DNA of 64,000 nt from JANNSX01 sp041397825 (GTDB taxonomy: Bacteria; Pseudomonadota; Alphaproteobacteria; Rhizobiales; Hyphomicrobiaceae), in NCBI GenBank assembly GCA_041397825.1, contig JAWKVX010000003.1, positions 372,001-436,000 of the forward strand, read 5' to 3'. The notes under the pieces were generated by a model. That model ran no database searches. It saw only the letters and a program-made list of their open reading frames with translations, and had not been told where the DNA came from. Positions within the stretch are counted from its first letter, which is position 1; the number at the start of each line of letters is the position of its first letter. Both the position numbers and the translations under genes were made by a program. This document shows, piece after piece, positions 8,794 through 18,096 of the stretch.

Positions 8794-10899
8794 TCAGGCT
8801 GATCGCTTGGGAATGACGAGCGCATCGACGGCGACGGCGCCGCCGGGTCCGGCGATCAGCGGATTGACGTCGAGCTCGGCAATCAGATCACCGAGGCTCT
8901 TGGCGAGAACTGAGAAGCGGGCGATCGTGCTGGCGAGGTTGTCCAGATCGGCCGCGGGACGCTTGCGATGAACGTCGAGCAGCGGTCGCAGCCTCAGCCG
9001 GTCGATCAGGCCTCGTGCGCGCACGCTGTCGATCGGCGGCAGGGCCACGCGGCGGTCCTTCAGGACCTCGATCATGGTGCCGCCGGCGCCGACGATGACA
9101 ACGGGTCCGAATTGATCGTCCCCGATCATGCCGAGCGCAAGCTCGGTGCCGGGCTCGGCCATCTCGGCGACGAGCACTTGGGGACCGAGGCGCGTGCTCA
9201 GATCGCGATAGGCCTCGAGTGCCTCTTCACGGCTCTTGATGCCGACCTTGACGCCGCCGACATCGCTCTTGTGGTGAATGCCCGGCATCGCGGTCTTGAG
9301 TGCGAGAGGCAGTCGCAGGCCGGCGAGAGTCTCGGCGAGCTCCGCCTCCGAGGCGACCGTCTGCGATCGCGGCACGGCGATGCCGAAATCGGCAAGCAGC
9401 GCAAGCCCCTCGGCTTCCACGAGGTCTCCGCCCTCCATCAGCCGCGCGCGCCAGCGGGCAATGATCGACGCATCCGGAGGGGATGGGGGGGCGAGCTTGG
9501 GCAGTGCACGATGATCGCGATAGGCAAAGGCATGCTTGGCGGCGAGCAGCACGTTCTCCGTTCCCTCGAGAAACGGGGTCCCCTCGCGCACTATTCGTGT
9601 CGGCGTAATGCGGCCCATCAACTGACTCCAATGCGAGGCCATGATGACCGGCTTGTCGGTCTTGGCATCGACATCGATGGCCACGCGCGCGAAGTCGTAG
9701 ACGAGAGGATCGCTGTCGTTCGAGACGTCGGAGATCAGGATGCCGAGACCGGCATCGGGATCATCCGTCACGGCTTGCAGGCAGTCGCGAAAGCGGCGCT
9801 CGAACTCGTGGCCGGTGCCCCAGGCGTCGACCGGGTTCACGGGATCGAGCCCATATTCGAGCGTGTCGCGCAGTTTCTGCTCGGTTTCCGTGTTGATCTG
9901 AGCGATCGGCACGCCGAGGTCGTGGGCCAGGTCGAGAAACAGTCCGCGCGCACCACCCGAATCGAGCACGGCGGCGACGCCTCCCGGCTTGGCCCGTTTC
10001 GGACTCGACATCAGCATGGCGGTGGCCATCAGCTCGTCGATGTTGCCGGCCCGCATGACACCGTGTTTTTCGAACAAAGCCTCGTAGGCCGCATCGTTGC
10101 CGGTGATGGCGCCGGAATGGCTCTTGGCCAGCAGCGCGCTCTTCTCCGTCCGGCCGACCTTGATGGCGACGACCGGCACGTCCTTCTCGTTGGCGCGCTC
10201 CAGCGCCGAGCTGAACCCCACAGGATCGCGTGCCGTCTCCAGAATGAGCGCGATGACCTTGGTTTCCGGCCGGTCGAGCATGTAGTGCATGTAGTCGGCC
10301 GCGGTGACGGCGAGCTCCTGGCCGGGCGAGACGATGAGGCTGTAGGCGTAGCGCGGATCGTTGGCGGCCAGTGTGATGAAGAGCGTGCCGGAGTGGGTGA
10401 TGAGGCCGATCGGACCGGCCTTGAGCTCGCCGGCTAAATACCAGGAGGCGTTGACGCCGAAGGCCGGATTGAAGAAGCCCATGCAATTGGCGCCGCACAA
10501 TGGGAAGCTGGCGGCCTTGGCCTTGGCGGCGAGCCGGCGCGGCATTGGCGGCTCGCCATCGCCTTCGACATAGCAGCTGGCAAAGATCGTTCCGGCCTTG
10601 CAGCCGGTCTTGATGGCGAGATCGACCTGCTCCTCGAGCATGGCGTTGGCCACAGCGAAGATAACGAGGTCGGCAGGCTCGGGGAGGTCTGCGACCGAAG
10701 GATAGCAGGTCAGCCCCAGCATCTCCTTCTGTCGGGGGTTCACCGGGTATACGGGGACCTTGGCGCGGCCGGCCAGCGTCTGGTCGAGCGTGGTGCGACC
10801 GAAGGAGCCTTCGCGCTCGGAGGCCCCGACGATGGCGATCGAGCGCGGCTCTAGCAAGGGCTTTAACCAGGATGAATTGATCTGCGTTGGTTTGACCAT
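8794..10899 (-). CDS. NDP-forming acyl-CoA synthetase (acetyl-CoA synthetase ADP-forming type), fused alpha-beta
   Basis: About 701 residues. The N-terminal CoA-binding domain (AIVGASEREGSFG, ~20-33) is followed by succinyl-CoA-ligase-like domains with the phosphohistidine in AKSHSGAITGND (H261). A C-terminal ATP-grasp domain (ALKTAMPGIHHKSDVGGV, then VGAGGTMIEVLKDRRVALPP) completes the fused alpha-beta order. It activates a carboxylic acid to its CoA thioester using ATP with ADP release. It opens the beta-oxidation operon, where pim operons instead carry an AMP-forming ligase (PimA). The ATG at 10899 lacks a clear ribosome site; an in-frame TTG at 10947 is the only other candidate, so the start is uncertain. 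Confidence 0.9.
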   Translation of the reverse strand: MVKPTQINSSWLKPLLEPRSIAIVGASEREGSFGRTTLDQTLAGRAKVPVYPVNPRQKEMLGLTCYPSVADLPEPADLVIFAVANAMLEEQVDLAIKTGCKAGTIFASCYVEGDGEPPMPRRLAAKAKAASFPLCGANCMGFFNPAFGVNASWYLAGELKAGPIGLITHSGTLFITLAANDPRYAYSLIVSPGQELAVTAADYMHYMLDRPETKVIALILETARDPVGFSSALERANEKDVPVVAIKVGRTEKSALLAKSHSGAITGNDAAYEALFEKHGVMRAGNIDELMATAMLMSSPKRAKPGGVAAVLDSGGARGLFLDLAHDLGVPIAQINTETEQKLRDTLEYGLDPVNPVDAWGTGHEFERRFRDCLQAVTDDPDAGLGILISDVSNDSDPLVYDFARVAIDVDAKTDKPVIMASHWSQLMGRITPTRIVREGTPFLEGTENVLLAAKHAFAYRDHRALPKLAPPSPPDASIIARWRARLMEGGDLVEAEGLALLADFGIAVPRSQTVASEAELAETLAGLRLPLALKTAMPGIHHKSDVGGVKVGIKSREEALEAYRDLSTRLGPQVLVAEMAEPGTELALGMIGDDQFGPVVIVGAGGTMIEVLKDRRVALPPIDSVRARGLIDRLRLRPLLDVHRKRPAADLDNLASTIARFSVLAKSLGDLIAELDVNPLIAGPGGAVAVDALVIPKRSA

Positions 10900-11129
10900 C
10901 TGGTTTGATGCTTTGACTATCCCGATTGCGGAATGAGAAGCATGCAAAAGCCACTAGCAAGGTCGCCTCTCATGACATACGCTACCGGGCGGAAGTTCCG
11001 AACGCAATTCGCCGGCGGCATAGCTCCCTTCGTGCCACAGCGCAGCTTACGGGACTTCCGGAAGGCAATGATCGCCATGGACGGCGAGGCGGCGCGAGAA
11101 CGCGTGCGCTGCGGAGGAAGGAGCCAAGG

Positions 11130-12671
11130 ATGTTTCGACTTTCGAGATTGACTGCGGCAGCGCTGATCGGGGCGGCGAGCGTATTCGCTCTGCCGGTTTC
11201 GAATGCGCTGGCCGATGCGAGCACGATCACCGTCGTCGACGGCATCGATGTCAAGGACTGGGACACGTCGCTGGCCTACGGCCATGAGTCCTACGTCATG
11301 AACAACATCTACGACGGCCTGATGCGTTACAATTCGGCGGAGGGCAAGCTCGAGCCGGCGCTGGCGACCGAATGGAAGGTCAGCGACGATGGTCTGAAGT
11401 GGACTTTCACCATCCGTCAGGGCGTGAAGTTTCACGGTGGCGAGGACGTGAATGCGCCGGCGATCGCGAACGCACTTCAGCACTACATCAAGGGTGGACA
11501 GGGTCCACACTATCTGTGGGGTGGAGCGACGGTCGAGGCGGCCGACGATTGGACGCTCACCATCACGACCAAGGATCCGCTGCCGATTGATCTCATCGCC
11601 TCCGGCTCCTACGCGTGCATGATTGCCTCTCCCTCTCTGATCGCCAAGGGCTCCGAAGCGATCCAAAAAGGACTGGCGGACGGCACCGGTCCCTACAAGC
11701 TCGTGCAGTGGGTGCCGAACCAGCAGGTCGTTCTCGAGCGCAACAAGGACTACTGGGGCGGCTGGACCGGTGGCGAGGCCGACCGAGTCATCGTCCGCAT
11801 GGTCACCGAAATCTCGACGCAGCTGCAGATGCTGCGCTCGGGTGAGGCCGATCTGCTGTTCTCGACCATTCCCTTCGACATGGTCGAGACTTTGAAGCAG
11901 GATCCCAACATCAAGGTCTATGTGGGGCCGTCCTGGCAGTATCTGTATGGCCCGATCAATGTGAAGAAAGCGCCGACGGACAACCTGAAGTTCCGCCAGG
12001 CCATTCAGCACCTGATCGACTATGACACGATCGCCAAGCAGATCTATGCGGGCCTGGCGACGGTTCCGACCGGTGCCGTCCCCGAGGCGATGCCGGGCTT
12101 CAAGCCGCTCAAGATTCCACCGTTCGACATCGAGAAGGCCAAGCAGCTCGTCGAGGAATCGGGTGTGCCTCCCGATCAGCGCAAGATCACGTGGGTCGCC
12201 TATGGCGGCGTCGACGTGCTCAAGAACGTGGCCCTGCTCTTCCAGGCCAACGCCAAGAAGGCCGGCATCGAGGTCGAGATCGTCCAGGGCGATTGGGGTG
12301 TGATGTGGGACAAGCAGAAGAAATTCGAGACCTCTGCCAACGTCTATCCGTTCCGCAACTGGCCCGACTACGGCACGATCCAGCCATCGCCGATCTTGAA
12401 GACGCAGGAGAACATGACGTTCAACTTCTCCTACTATTCCGATCCTGAGGTCGATGCTTGGATCGATGAGGGAACGAAGAACGAGGCGGTCGACAAGGTC
12501 AAGACCTCGGATGTGTGGAACAAGGCCTACCAGAAGGCCATGGATGACGGTGCCTACGTGAACATCGCCAACGTGGCCCGCGTCATTCCCTACAGCGCCA
12601 AGCTCGAAGGTGTCGTCTCCGACGCCGCCTATGAGACCGTCTTCTTCCGCTTCTTGAAGAAGAAAGAATAG
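11130..12671 (+). CDS. Periplasmic substrate-binding protein of a dipeptide/oligopeptide-type ABC importer
   Basis: 513 residues, SBP family 5. The first ~29 residues form a Sec signal (MFRLSR, a hydrophobic core, then NALA|DA) without a lipobox cysteine, so a soluble periplasmic protein is expected. The body has the family landmarks: YDGLMRYN, ATEWKVSDDGLKWTF, GVKFHGGEDV and GTGPYKLV. Start at ATG 11130 behind GGAGGAAGGAG; the longer frame upstream is rejected. First gene of an operon with two permeases, two ATPases and an amidase. The ligand may be a peptide or another amide-containing molecule rather than a dipeptide, given the amidase. Confidence 0.93.
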   Translation: MFRLSRLTAAALIGAASVFALPVSNALADASTITVVDGIDVKDWDTSLAYGHESYVMNNIYDGLMRYNSAEGKLEPALATEWKVSDDGLKWTFTIRQGVKFHGGEDVNAPAIANALQHYIKGGQGPHYLWGGATVEAADDWTLTITTKDPLPIDLIASGSYACMIASPSLIAKGSEAIQKGLADGTGPYKLVQWVPNQQVVLERNKDYWGGWTGGEADRVIVRMVTEISTQLQMLRSGEADLLFSTIPFDMVETLKQDPNIKVYVGPSWQYLYGPINVKKAPTDNLKFRQAIQHLIDYDTIAKQIYAGLATVPTGAVPEAMPGFKPLKIPPFDIEKAKQLVEESGVPPDQRKITWVAYGGVDVLKNVALLFQANAKKAGIEVEIVQGDWGVMWDKQKKFETSANVYPFRNWPDYGTIQPSPILKTQENMTFNFSYYSDPEVDAWIDEGTKNEAVDKVKTSDVWNKAYQKAMDDGAYVNIANVARVIPYSAKLEGVVSDAAYETVFFRFLKKKE

Positions 12672-12734
12672 CTCGGGCGCATCAACCGGAGCGGAGCGGC
12701 GCAAGCCGCTCCGCCACCTGGCGGAGAAGGCAAG

Positions 12735-13748
12735 GTGCGCTACATTCTACAGCGGCTGATCCTACTATTCGTCACGCTGCTCGGCGTCGTGACGGTGACC
12801 TTCTTCTTGACCCGTATTCTGCCGGGCTCACCTGAAGCCATGATCCTCGGTCGGCGTCCGACGGCCGAGCAGATCGAAGCCGTGCGCCGGGACCTGGGCT
12901 TGGATCGCCCCCTCTATGAGCAATATGCCCGCTTCATCGGCGAGATCGCTCAGGGCGATTTCGGTAAGAGCTTCCTCACCAACCGGCCCGTGCTGACCGA
13001 CATCGGCGAACGGCTGATGGCGACCGTCGAACTGACGACACTCGCCATGCTGGCGATCCTCATTCTTGGCATCCCGATAGGCGTGCTGTCGGCCGTCAAG
13101 CAGAACAAGCCGGTCGACCATGTCGTGCGATCGCTGTCCGTCATGGGCGTGGCGCTTCCCTCCTTCATGCTCGGCATGATGCTGCAGATGCTGTTCTATG
13201 GCTATCTCAAATGGCTGCCGCTGCAGGGGCGGATGACCAGCACGATGCTGCTCGATCATCCTTTTCCGTATGTCACCGGCCTCTACCTCGTCGACACGGC
13301 GCTCGCCGGGGAGTGGGTCGCCTTCCGCGACGCGGCCGCGCACATCGTCTTGCCGTTGGCGACGTTGACATTGGCGCTGTTGCCGCTCATCGCCCGCACG
13401 ACGCGCAATCTCATGGTCGAGGTGATGAGCGAGGAGTTCGTGCGCACCAATCTCGCTTATGGCCTGCCCAAACGCGCCATCTACTTCCGCTATGCGCTCA
13501 AGGCGACGCTGATCCCGCTTCTGACCGTCATCGGCCTCACCTATGGCTACATGCTGGGTGGCGCGATCGTCGCCGAATATGTCTTCGACTGGCCCGGCAT
13601 CGGCAGCTACGTCGTGCGCGCCATCATCCAATCCGACTATCCGGCGGCCATCGGTGTGACGTTGTTCATCGCTGCGGCCTACCTGATCATCAATCTGATT
13701 GTCGACCTTCTCTACTTCGTCGTTGATCCGAGGCTTCGCACCGCATGA
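12735..13748 (+). CDS. ABC importer permease, DppB/OppB family
   Basis: 337-residue inner-membrane protein with a GTG start (12735) behind GAGAAGG. The N-terminal helix (RYILQRLILLFVTLLGVVTVTFFL) and the following ILPGSPE are hallmarks of the DppB subfamily. About six membrane segments follow, and the conserved permease loop (RTTRNLMVEVMSEEFVRTNLAYGLPKR) contacts the ATPase. It pairs with the next gene, with which it shares an ATGA overlap, to form the channel for the substrate-binding protein upstream. Confidence 0.93.
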   Translation: MRYILQRLILLFVTLLGVVTVTFFLTRILPGSPEAMILGRRPTAEQIEAVRRDLGLDRPLYEQYARFIGEIAQGDFGKSFLTNRPVLTDIGERLMATVELTTLAMLAILILGIPIGVLSAVKQNKPVDHVVRSLSVMGVALPSFMLGMMLQMLFYGYLKWLPLQGRMTSTMLLDHPFPYVTGLYLVDTALAGEWVAFRDAAAHIVLPLATLTLALLPLIARTTRNLMVEVMSEEFVRTNLAYGLPKRAIYFRYALKATLIPLLTVIGLTYGYMLGGAIVAEYVFDWPGIGSYVVRAIIQSDYPAAIGVTLFIAAAYLIINLIVDLLYFVVDPRLRTA

Positions 13749-14641
13749 GCATCGAGACGATCGATCCCACATTGGCGGCCCCCCCGCAGCGTCAGGTGAC
13801 GACCTGGATGCGAGTCGCGCATTTTGCGCGAAGCCACGTGCTGTTCGTCGTCGGCAGCATCATGTTTCTGGTAATCGTCGCGCTGGCGATCCTGGCGCCT
13901 TGGATCGCGCCCTACGATCCGACCGAGATCATGTTTCTCGACAAGCTGAAGGGCCCGAGCGCCGATCACCTGATGGGCACCAACGAGCTCGGTCAGGATA
14001 TCTACTCCCAGGTCCTCTTCGGCGCGCGCGTTTCGCTCCTCGTCGGCCTCGTCGTGACGAGTCTGTCGATCCTGATCGGTGTGCCGATCGGCCTCGTCGC
14101 CGGCTACTACGGCGGCAAGATCGACACGGCCTTCATGCGGCTTTCCGACGTGTTCCTGGCCTTCCCCCCTCTGCTGCTGCCGATCGCCATCACCGCGGCA
14201 CTCGGCGTCGGCATCGTCAATGCGACCATCGCTCTGGCTGTCTCCTACTTCCCCTGGTACGCGCGCATCGTGCGCGGCGCGGTCATGCGCGTGAAGAATG
14301 AGCTCTACATTTCGGCGGCGCGCTCGATGGGTGTGTCGAGCGGGCGCATCATGTTGCGCCACGCGCTCCCCAACTCGACGACGCCGATCATCGTCCAGGG
14401 GTCGATGGATTTCGGCTACGCGATTCTCGCCTGCGCCTCGTTGAGCTTCATCGGCATCGGCGCCCAGCCGCCAACACCCGAATGGGGGCTGATGGCCGCC
14501 TTGTCGCGAACGCGGTTCATCGACAACTGGTGGACGGTGACTTTCCCTGGCCTCGCCATTTTCGTCACCGTGCTCGCGGTCAATCTCATTGGTGATGGCA
14601 TCCGCGACATTCTCGATCCCAAGCAGCAGTCGAGCCATTGA
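13745..14641 (+). CDS. ABC importer permease, DppC/OppC family
   Basis: 298 residues. A cytoplasmic N-terminal stretch precedes the first membrane helix (VLFVVGSIMFLVIVALAILA). The characteristic periplasmic motif DPTEIMF...GTNELGQDIYSQVLFGARVSL follows, and the EAA-type loop is near residues 185-205 (YISAARSMGVSSGRIMLRHALPN). The ATG overlaps the stop of the DppB-type gene, implying translational coupling. Together they form the heterodimeric membrane channel. Confidence 0.93.
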   Translation: MSIETIDPTLAAPPQRQVTTWMRVAHFARSHVLFVVGSIMFLVIVALAILAPWIAPYDPTEIMFLDKLKGPSADHLMGTNELGQDIYSQVLFGARVSLLVGLVVTSLSILIGVPIGLVAGYYGGKIDTAFMRLSDVFLAFPPLLLPIAITAALGVGIVNATIALAVSYFPWYARIVRGAVMRVKNELYISAARSMGVSSGRIMLRHALPNSTTPIIVQGSMDFGYAILACASLSFIGIGAQPPTPEWGLMAALSRTRFIDNWWTVTFPGLAIFVTVLAVNLIGDGIRDILDPKQQSSH

Positions 14642-14707
14642 TGCCCGGCCCCCTGGTTCCAACAACAACGGCACAGCCTGGCGCGGTGAGACCCGGGAGC
14701 ACGACCC

Positions 14708-15706
14708 GTGGCTGAATCGATCCTGGATATCGCCGATCTGACGGTCACCTTTCCCGGCCTCGAGCGGACGGTGCAGGCCGTCCGTGGCGTCGACATTTCG
14801 GTCGATCGTGGCGAGGTGATGGGCCTTGTCGGTGAATCGGGGTCCGGCAAGTCGATGACGGCGCTCGCCATTCTCGGTCTCGTGCCGCCGCCGGGCCGGG
14901 TCAGCGGCAGCATTCGGCTGGCGGGCGAGGAGATCGTCGGCGCGCCCGAGGCCGTCAACGAGCGTCGCCGCGGCAAGAAGGCGGCAATGATCTTCCAGAA
15001 CCCGGGCAAGGCTCTCAATCCGTTCTTCACGATCGGCCGCCAGCTCGTCGACGCCATCGCCAATGTGCGTCGGATCGATCGCAGTGCGGCCGAGCGGGCC
15101 GCGCTGGAGGCTTTGAACGCTGTTCGTGTCGCGGATCCCAAGCTCGCCCTGCAGAAATACCCGCATCAGGTCTCGGGCGGTCAGTTGCAGCGGGCGATGA
15201 TCGCCATGGCCCTCGCCTGCGAGCCGGAGTTGCTGATCGCCGACGAACCGACGACGGCGCTCGACGTGACGATCCAGGCCCAGGTCATCGTTCTGTTGCG
15301 TGATCTGGCTCGCGAACGGGGTCTCACCGTGCTCTTCATCACGCATGACCTGGGTGTCGTCGGCTCGCTCTGCGACCGTCTTGCCGTGATGTATGCCGGC
15401 CGCATCGTCGAGCAGGGAACGACGGATCAGCTGTTCGGCGCGCCAGCCCATCCCTACACGGCAAATCTCTTGAAGGCGGTTCCCATGCTCGGACGTGGCC
15501 GGGTGGCGCTGACGCAAATTCCCGGCACGGTGCCGAACATGTCCAACCCTCCGCCTGGCTGTGCCTTCCATCCGCGATGCCCCGCTGCGACGCCGATGTG
15601 TGCCGAGAGCATGCCGACCTCCAAAGCGGACTCGAAGGGCCATGCGGTCGCCTGCCATCATCCGATCGGCGCGTCCATCGCCCGACCAGCGGAGGCTTCC
15701 GCATGA
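14708..15706 (+). CDS. ABC importer ATPase, DppD/OppD family
   Basis: 332 residues with a GTG start. Walker A GESGSGKS (~40-47), signature VSGGQLQRAMIA, Walker B LLIADEPTTALD and the H-loop THDLG are all intact. The C-terminal oligopeptide-transporter extension (NPPPGCAFHPRCP) is present, as in DppD proteins. It lies 66 bases after the second permease, and its last codons overlap the start of the partner ATPase. Confidence 0.94.
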   Translation: MAESILDIADLTVTFPGLERTVQAVRGVDISVDRGEVMGLVGESGSGKSMTALAILGLVPPPGRVSGSIRLAGEEIVGAPEAVNERRRGKKAAMIFQNPGKALNPFFTIGRQLVDAIANVRRIDRSAAERAALEALNAVRVADPKLALQKYPHQVSGGQLQRAMIAMALACEPELLIADEPTTALDVTIQAQVIVLLRDLARERGLTVLFITHDLGVVGSLCDRLAVMYAGRIVEQGTTDQLFGAPAHPYTANLLKAVPMLGRGRVALTQIPGTVPNMSNPPPGCAFHPRCPAATPMCAESMPTSKADSKGHAVACHHPIGASIARPAEASA

Positions 15707-16641
15707 CGGCCCTGCTGTCGGTTGATGGACTGTCGAAACGCTTCAGAACGCGTCATGGCACCGTCAAGGCCGTTGATGGCGTCAGTTTCGATGTCGCGCG
15801 CGGCGAGACGGTCGCACTGGTTGGCGAGTCGGGGTGCGGCAAGACGACGGTGGCCTTGTCGCTTCTTCGGTTGATCGAGCCCGACGGCGGGGTGGTTCAG
15901 TTCGAAGGCGCCGAGCTCGCCGGCTCCGGTGGCCAGGCCTGGCGGCAGCGCCTGTCGATCGTGTTTCAAAACCCCTATTCCTCGCTCGATCCGCGCATGC
16001 GCATCCGCGATATTGTCGGCGAGCCCCTCGTCACCGCTTACGGTCTCTCCGGTAAGGCCCTGAGTGAGCGTGTGGCCCGGCACATGAGCGAGGTCGGTCT
16101 CGGGCCCGAGCATATGAAACGGTTCCCGCACGAGTTCTCGGGTGGCCAGCGCCAGCGCATCGCCATTGCTCGCGCTATCGCGCTCGAGCCGCAGCTGCTC
16201 ATTCTAGACGAGCCTACGGCGGCGCTCGACGTCTCGGTGCAGGCGCAAGTGTTGAACCTGCTGCAGGATCTGCAGAAGCGGCTGGGCCTCAGCTACCTTT
16301 TCATCTCGCACAACCTGGCAACGGTGGAGAGCGTCGCCGACAAGGTCTTGATCATGTATCTCGGCCGCGTCGTGGAAGCCGGGCCGGTTTCCGAGGTCTT
16401 CGCCCGGCCGAGACATCCCTACACTCAGGCGCTGCTCGATTCCGTCCCCTCGATCGATCCGAGTCACCGCGGACGCCTGAAGCCGGTGACGGGCGAGCTC
16501 CCCAGCACACTCAACCCGCCACCGGGTTGTGCCTTCGCACCCCGCTGTGCCCGCGCCACCTCCGAATGCCGCGCGAGTCCGCCGCCGCTGGTTGCGATCG
16601 GCGACGGCCGCGCCCATGCTTGCCTGCATCCATTGGAGTAA
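15703..16641 (+). CDS. ABC importer ATPase, DppF/OppF family
   Basis: 312 residues starting at ATG 15703 (MTALLSV), whose ATGA overlaps the DppD-type stop; upstream in-frame codons belong to the shadow of that gene. Walker A GESGCGKTT, signature FSGGQRQRIAIARA, Walker B LLILDEPTAALDVSVQAQ, H-loop SHNLA, and the C-terminal NPPPGCAFAPRCARA signature. It forms the heterodimeric motor with the preceding ATPase. Confidence 0.94.
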   Translation: MTALLSVDGLSKRFRTRHGTVKAVDGVSFDVARGETVALVGESGCGKTTVALSLLRLIEPDGGVVQFEGAELAGSGGQAWRQRLSIVFQNPYSSLDPRMRIRDIVGEPLVTAYGLSGKALSERVARHMSEVGLGPEHMKRFPHEFSGGQRQRIAIARAIALEPQLLILDEPTAALDVSVQAQVLNLLQDLQKRLGLSYLFISHNLATVESVADKVLIMYLGRVVEAGPVSEVFARPRHPYTQALLDSVPSIDPSHRGRLKPVTGELPSTLNPPPGCAFAPRCARATSECRASPPPLVAIGDGRAHACLHPLE

Positions 16642-16647
16642 GTGCTC

Positions 16648-18090
16648 ATGAAGCTCGCCGAGTACGCAGCCTATGACGGTTTGGGGCTCGCCGATCTCGT
16701 TGGCCGCAAGGAAGTGACGCCGCGTGAGCTCTCGCAGGCCGCGCGGCGCGCGATCGATGCAATCAATCCCAAGATCAAGGCCGTCATCGAGATCTACGAG
16801 GACCGCATCGGCGACCTCGATGACAGCGATCTCGGCACCGGCCCGTTTCGCGGCGTGCCCTTCCTGATCAAGGATGTCGGCCCTCACTTGAAGGGCCGCA
16901 AGACCGAGTTCTGCAGCCGGCTCTGCCAGGGCATGACAGGTGAGGTCGACAGCAATTTTGCGACCCTTCTCAAGACTGCGGGTGTCAACATTCTCGGCCG
17001 CACGAACACCCCCGAGTTCTCGATGGCGAGCTCGTCGGAGAACGTGCTCTACGGCAACACCTCGACGCCGTGGAAGGCAGGCCATTCGGCGAACGGATCG
17101 ACGGGCGGGGGAGCGGCTGCCGTTGCCGCCGGCATCGTGCCGCTGGCGCACGGCTCCGACATCGGCGGCTCGATCCGCGGGCCTGCCGCCTGGTGCGGCG
17201 GCATCGGCTTGAAGCCCTCGCGCGGGCGTATCTCCTCCGGACCACTCTACGACGAGTGGGGCTATGGGCTCGCCATGAACTTCGTGCAGACCAAGACCAT
17301 GCGCGACACGGCTGCCATGCTCGATTGTCTGGCCGTGCCACAGCCGGGCGACCCTTACGTGTTGGCAAAGCCTGCGGAGAGCTATGCGACACTGATGCGG
17401 ACGCCGTTGAAACCGCTGCGCATCGCGTGGTCGGTGACGTCGCTGCTGTCATCGCCAGTCGATCCTGAGATCGTCGCTGCCGTGGAGGGGACTGCCAAAG
17501 TTCTGAGCGGCCTGGGCCACACCGTCACCGAGGCGGCTCCGCCGATCGACCTGCCGACGCTCGATCGACACCTGATGGCGTCGTGGTTCTATGCGTTCGA
17601 TCGGCGGCTCGACGGCTACGCTCGAAAACTCAGCCGCACTGTCGGTCCCGATACGGTCGAGGCGGCGACGCTCAAGTTCTACGAATACGCGCGTCAGGTG
17701 CCTGACACGGATTATCTGGAGGCCGTGGCCTACTTCAATACGTTCCGCCGCATGATGGGGCAGTTCTTCACCCGCTACGACGCCCTCTTGACGCCGACAT
17801 GCGTCGTGCCGCCTCCAGAGCTCGGCCTCTATCATATGAATGTCGATCTGGCCCCGCTCGATTTCATCGCGCGTGAGGAAAATCTCGCCCAGTTCATGTC
17901 GATCTACAACGTGACCGGACAGCCTGCGATCTCTTTGCCGCTCGCCATGCATGCGAGCGGCCTGCCGATCGGGGTGCAGATCGCCGCCCGTCCGGCCGAG
18001 GACCATCTACTGATCCAACTCGGTGCCCAGCTCGAGCAGGCGATGCCATGGAAAGATCGCCGCCCGCCGTTGCATGTGGCCACCTGTTGA
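16648..18090 (+). CDS. Amidase (amidase-signature family)
   Basis: 480 residues. The amidase-signature triad is visible: lysine in PFLIKDVG (~74), the cis-serine in NGSTGGGAAAVAAG (~151) and the nucleophilic serine in SDIGGSIRGPAAWCG (~175). It hydrolyses a carboxamide or amide bond; no signal peptide, so cytoplasmic. ATG 16648 has GGAGT upstream and is preferred over GTG 16642. Being the last gene of the peptide-type ABC operon, six bases after the ATPase, it probably acts on the imported compound. Family members include acetamidases, indoleacetamide hydrolases and 6-aminohexanoate-dimer hydrolases, so specificity is open. Confidence 0.92.
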   Translation: MKLAEYAAYDGLGLADLVGRKEVTPRELSQAARRAIDAINPKIKAVIEIYEDRIGDLDDSDLGTGPFRGVPFLIKDVGPHLKGRKTEFCSRLCQGMTGEVDSNFATLLKTAGVNILGRTNTPEFSMASSSENVLYGNTSTPWKAGHSANGSTGGGAAAVAAGIVPLAHGSDIGGSIRGPAAWCGGIGLKPSRGRISSGPLYDEWGYGLAMNFVQTKTMRDTAAMLDCLAVPQPGDPYVLAKPAESYATLMRTPLKPLRIAWSVTSLLSSPVDPEIVAAVEGTAKVLSGLGHTVTEAAPPIDLPTLDRHLMASWFYAFDRRLDGYARKLSRTVGPDTVEAATLKFYEYARQVPDTDYLEAVAYFNTFRRMMGQFFTRYDALLTPTCVVPPPELGLYHMNVDLAPLDFIAREENLAQFMSIYNVTGQPAISLPLAMHASGLPIGVQIAARPAEDHLLIQLGAQLEQAMPWKDRRPPLHVATC

Positions 18091-18096
18091 GAGCCA

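Noticed and set aside
10887..10909. Two TGGTTTGA direct repeats at the start of the acyl-CoA synthetase gene as an operator
   Set aside because: They straddle the start codon and one lies inside coding sequence; no promoter is aligned with them.
10917..12704. A 595-codon open frame antisense to the peptide-binding protein gene
   Set aside because: No domain or ribosome site; sense strand has a signal peptide and SBP family 5 motifs.
13712..15661. A 649-codon open frame antisense to the DppC/DppD-type genes
   Set aside because: Same compositional artefact; the sense strand encodes complete ABC proteins with all motifs.
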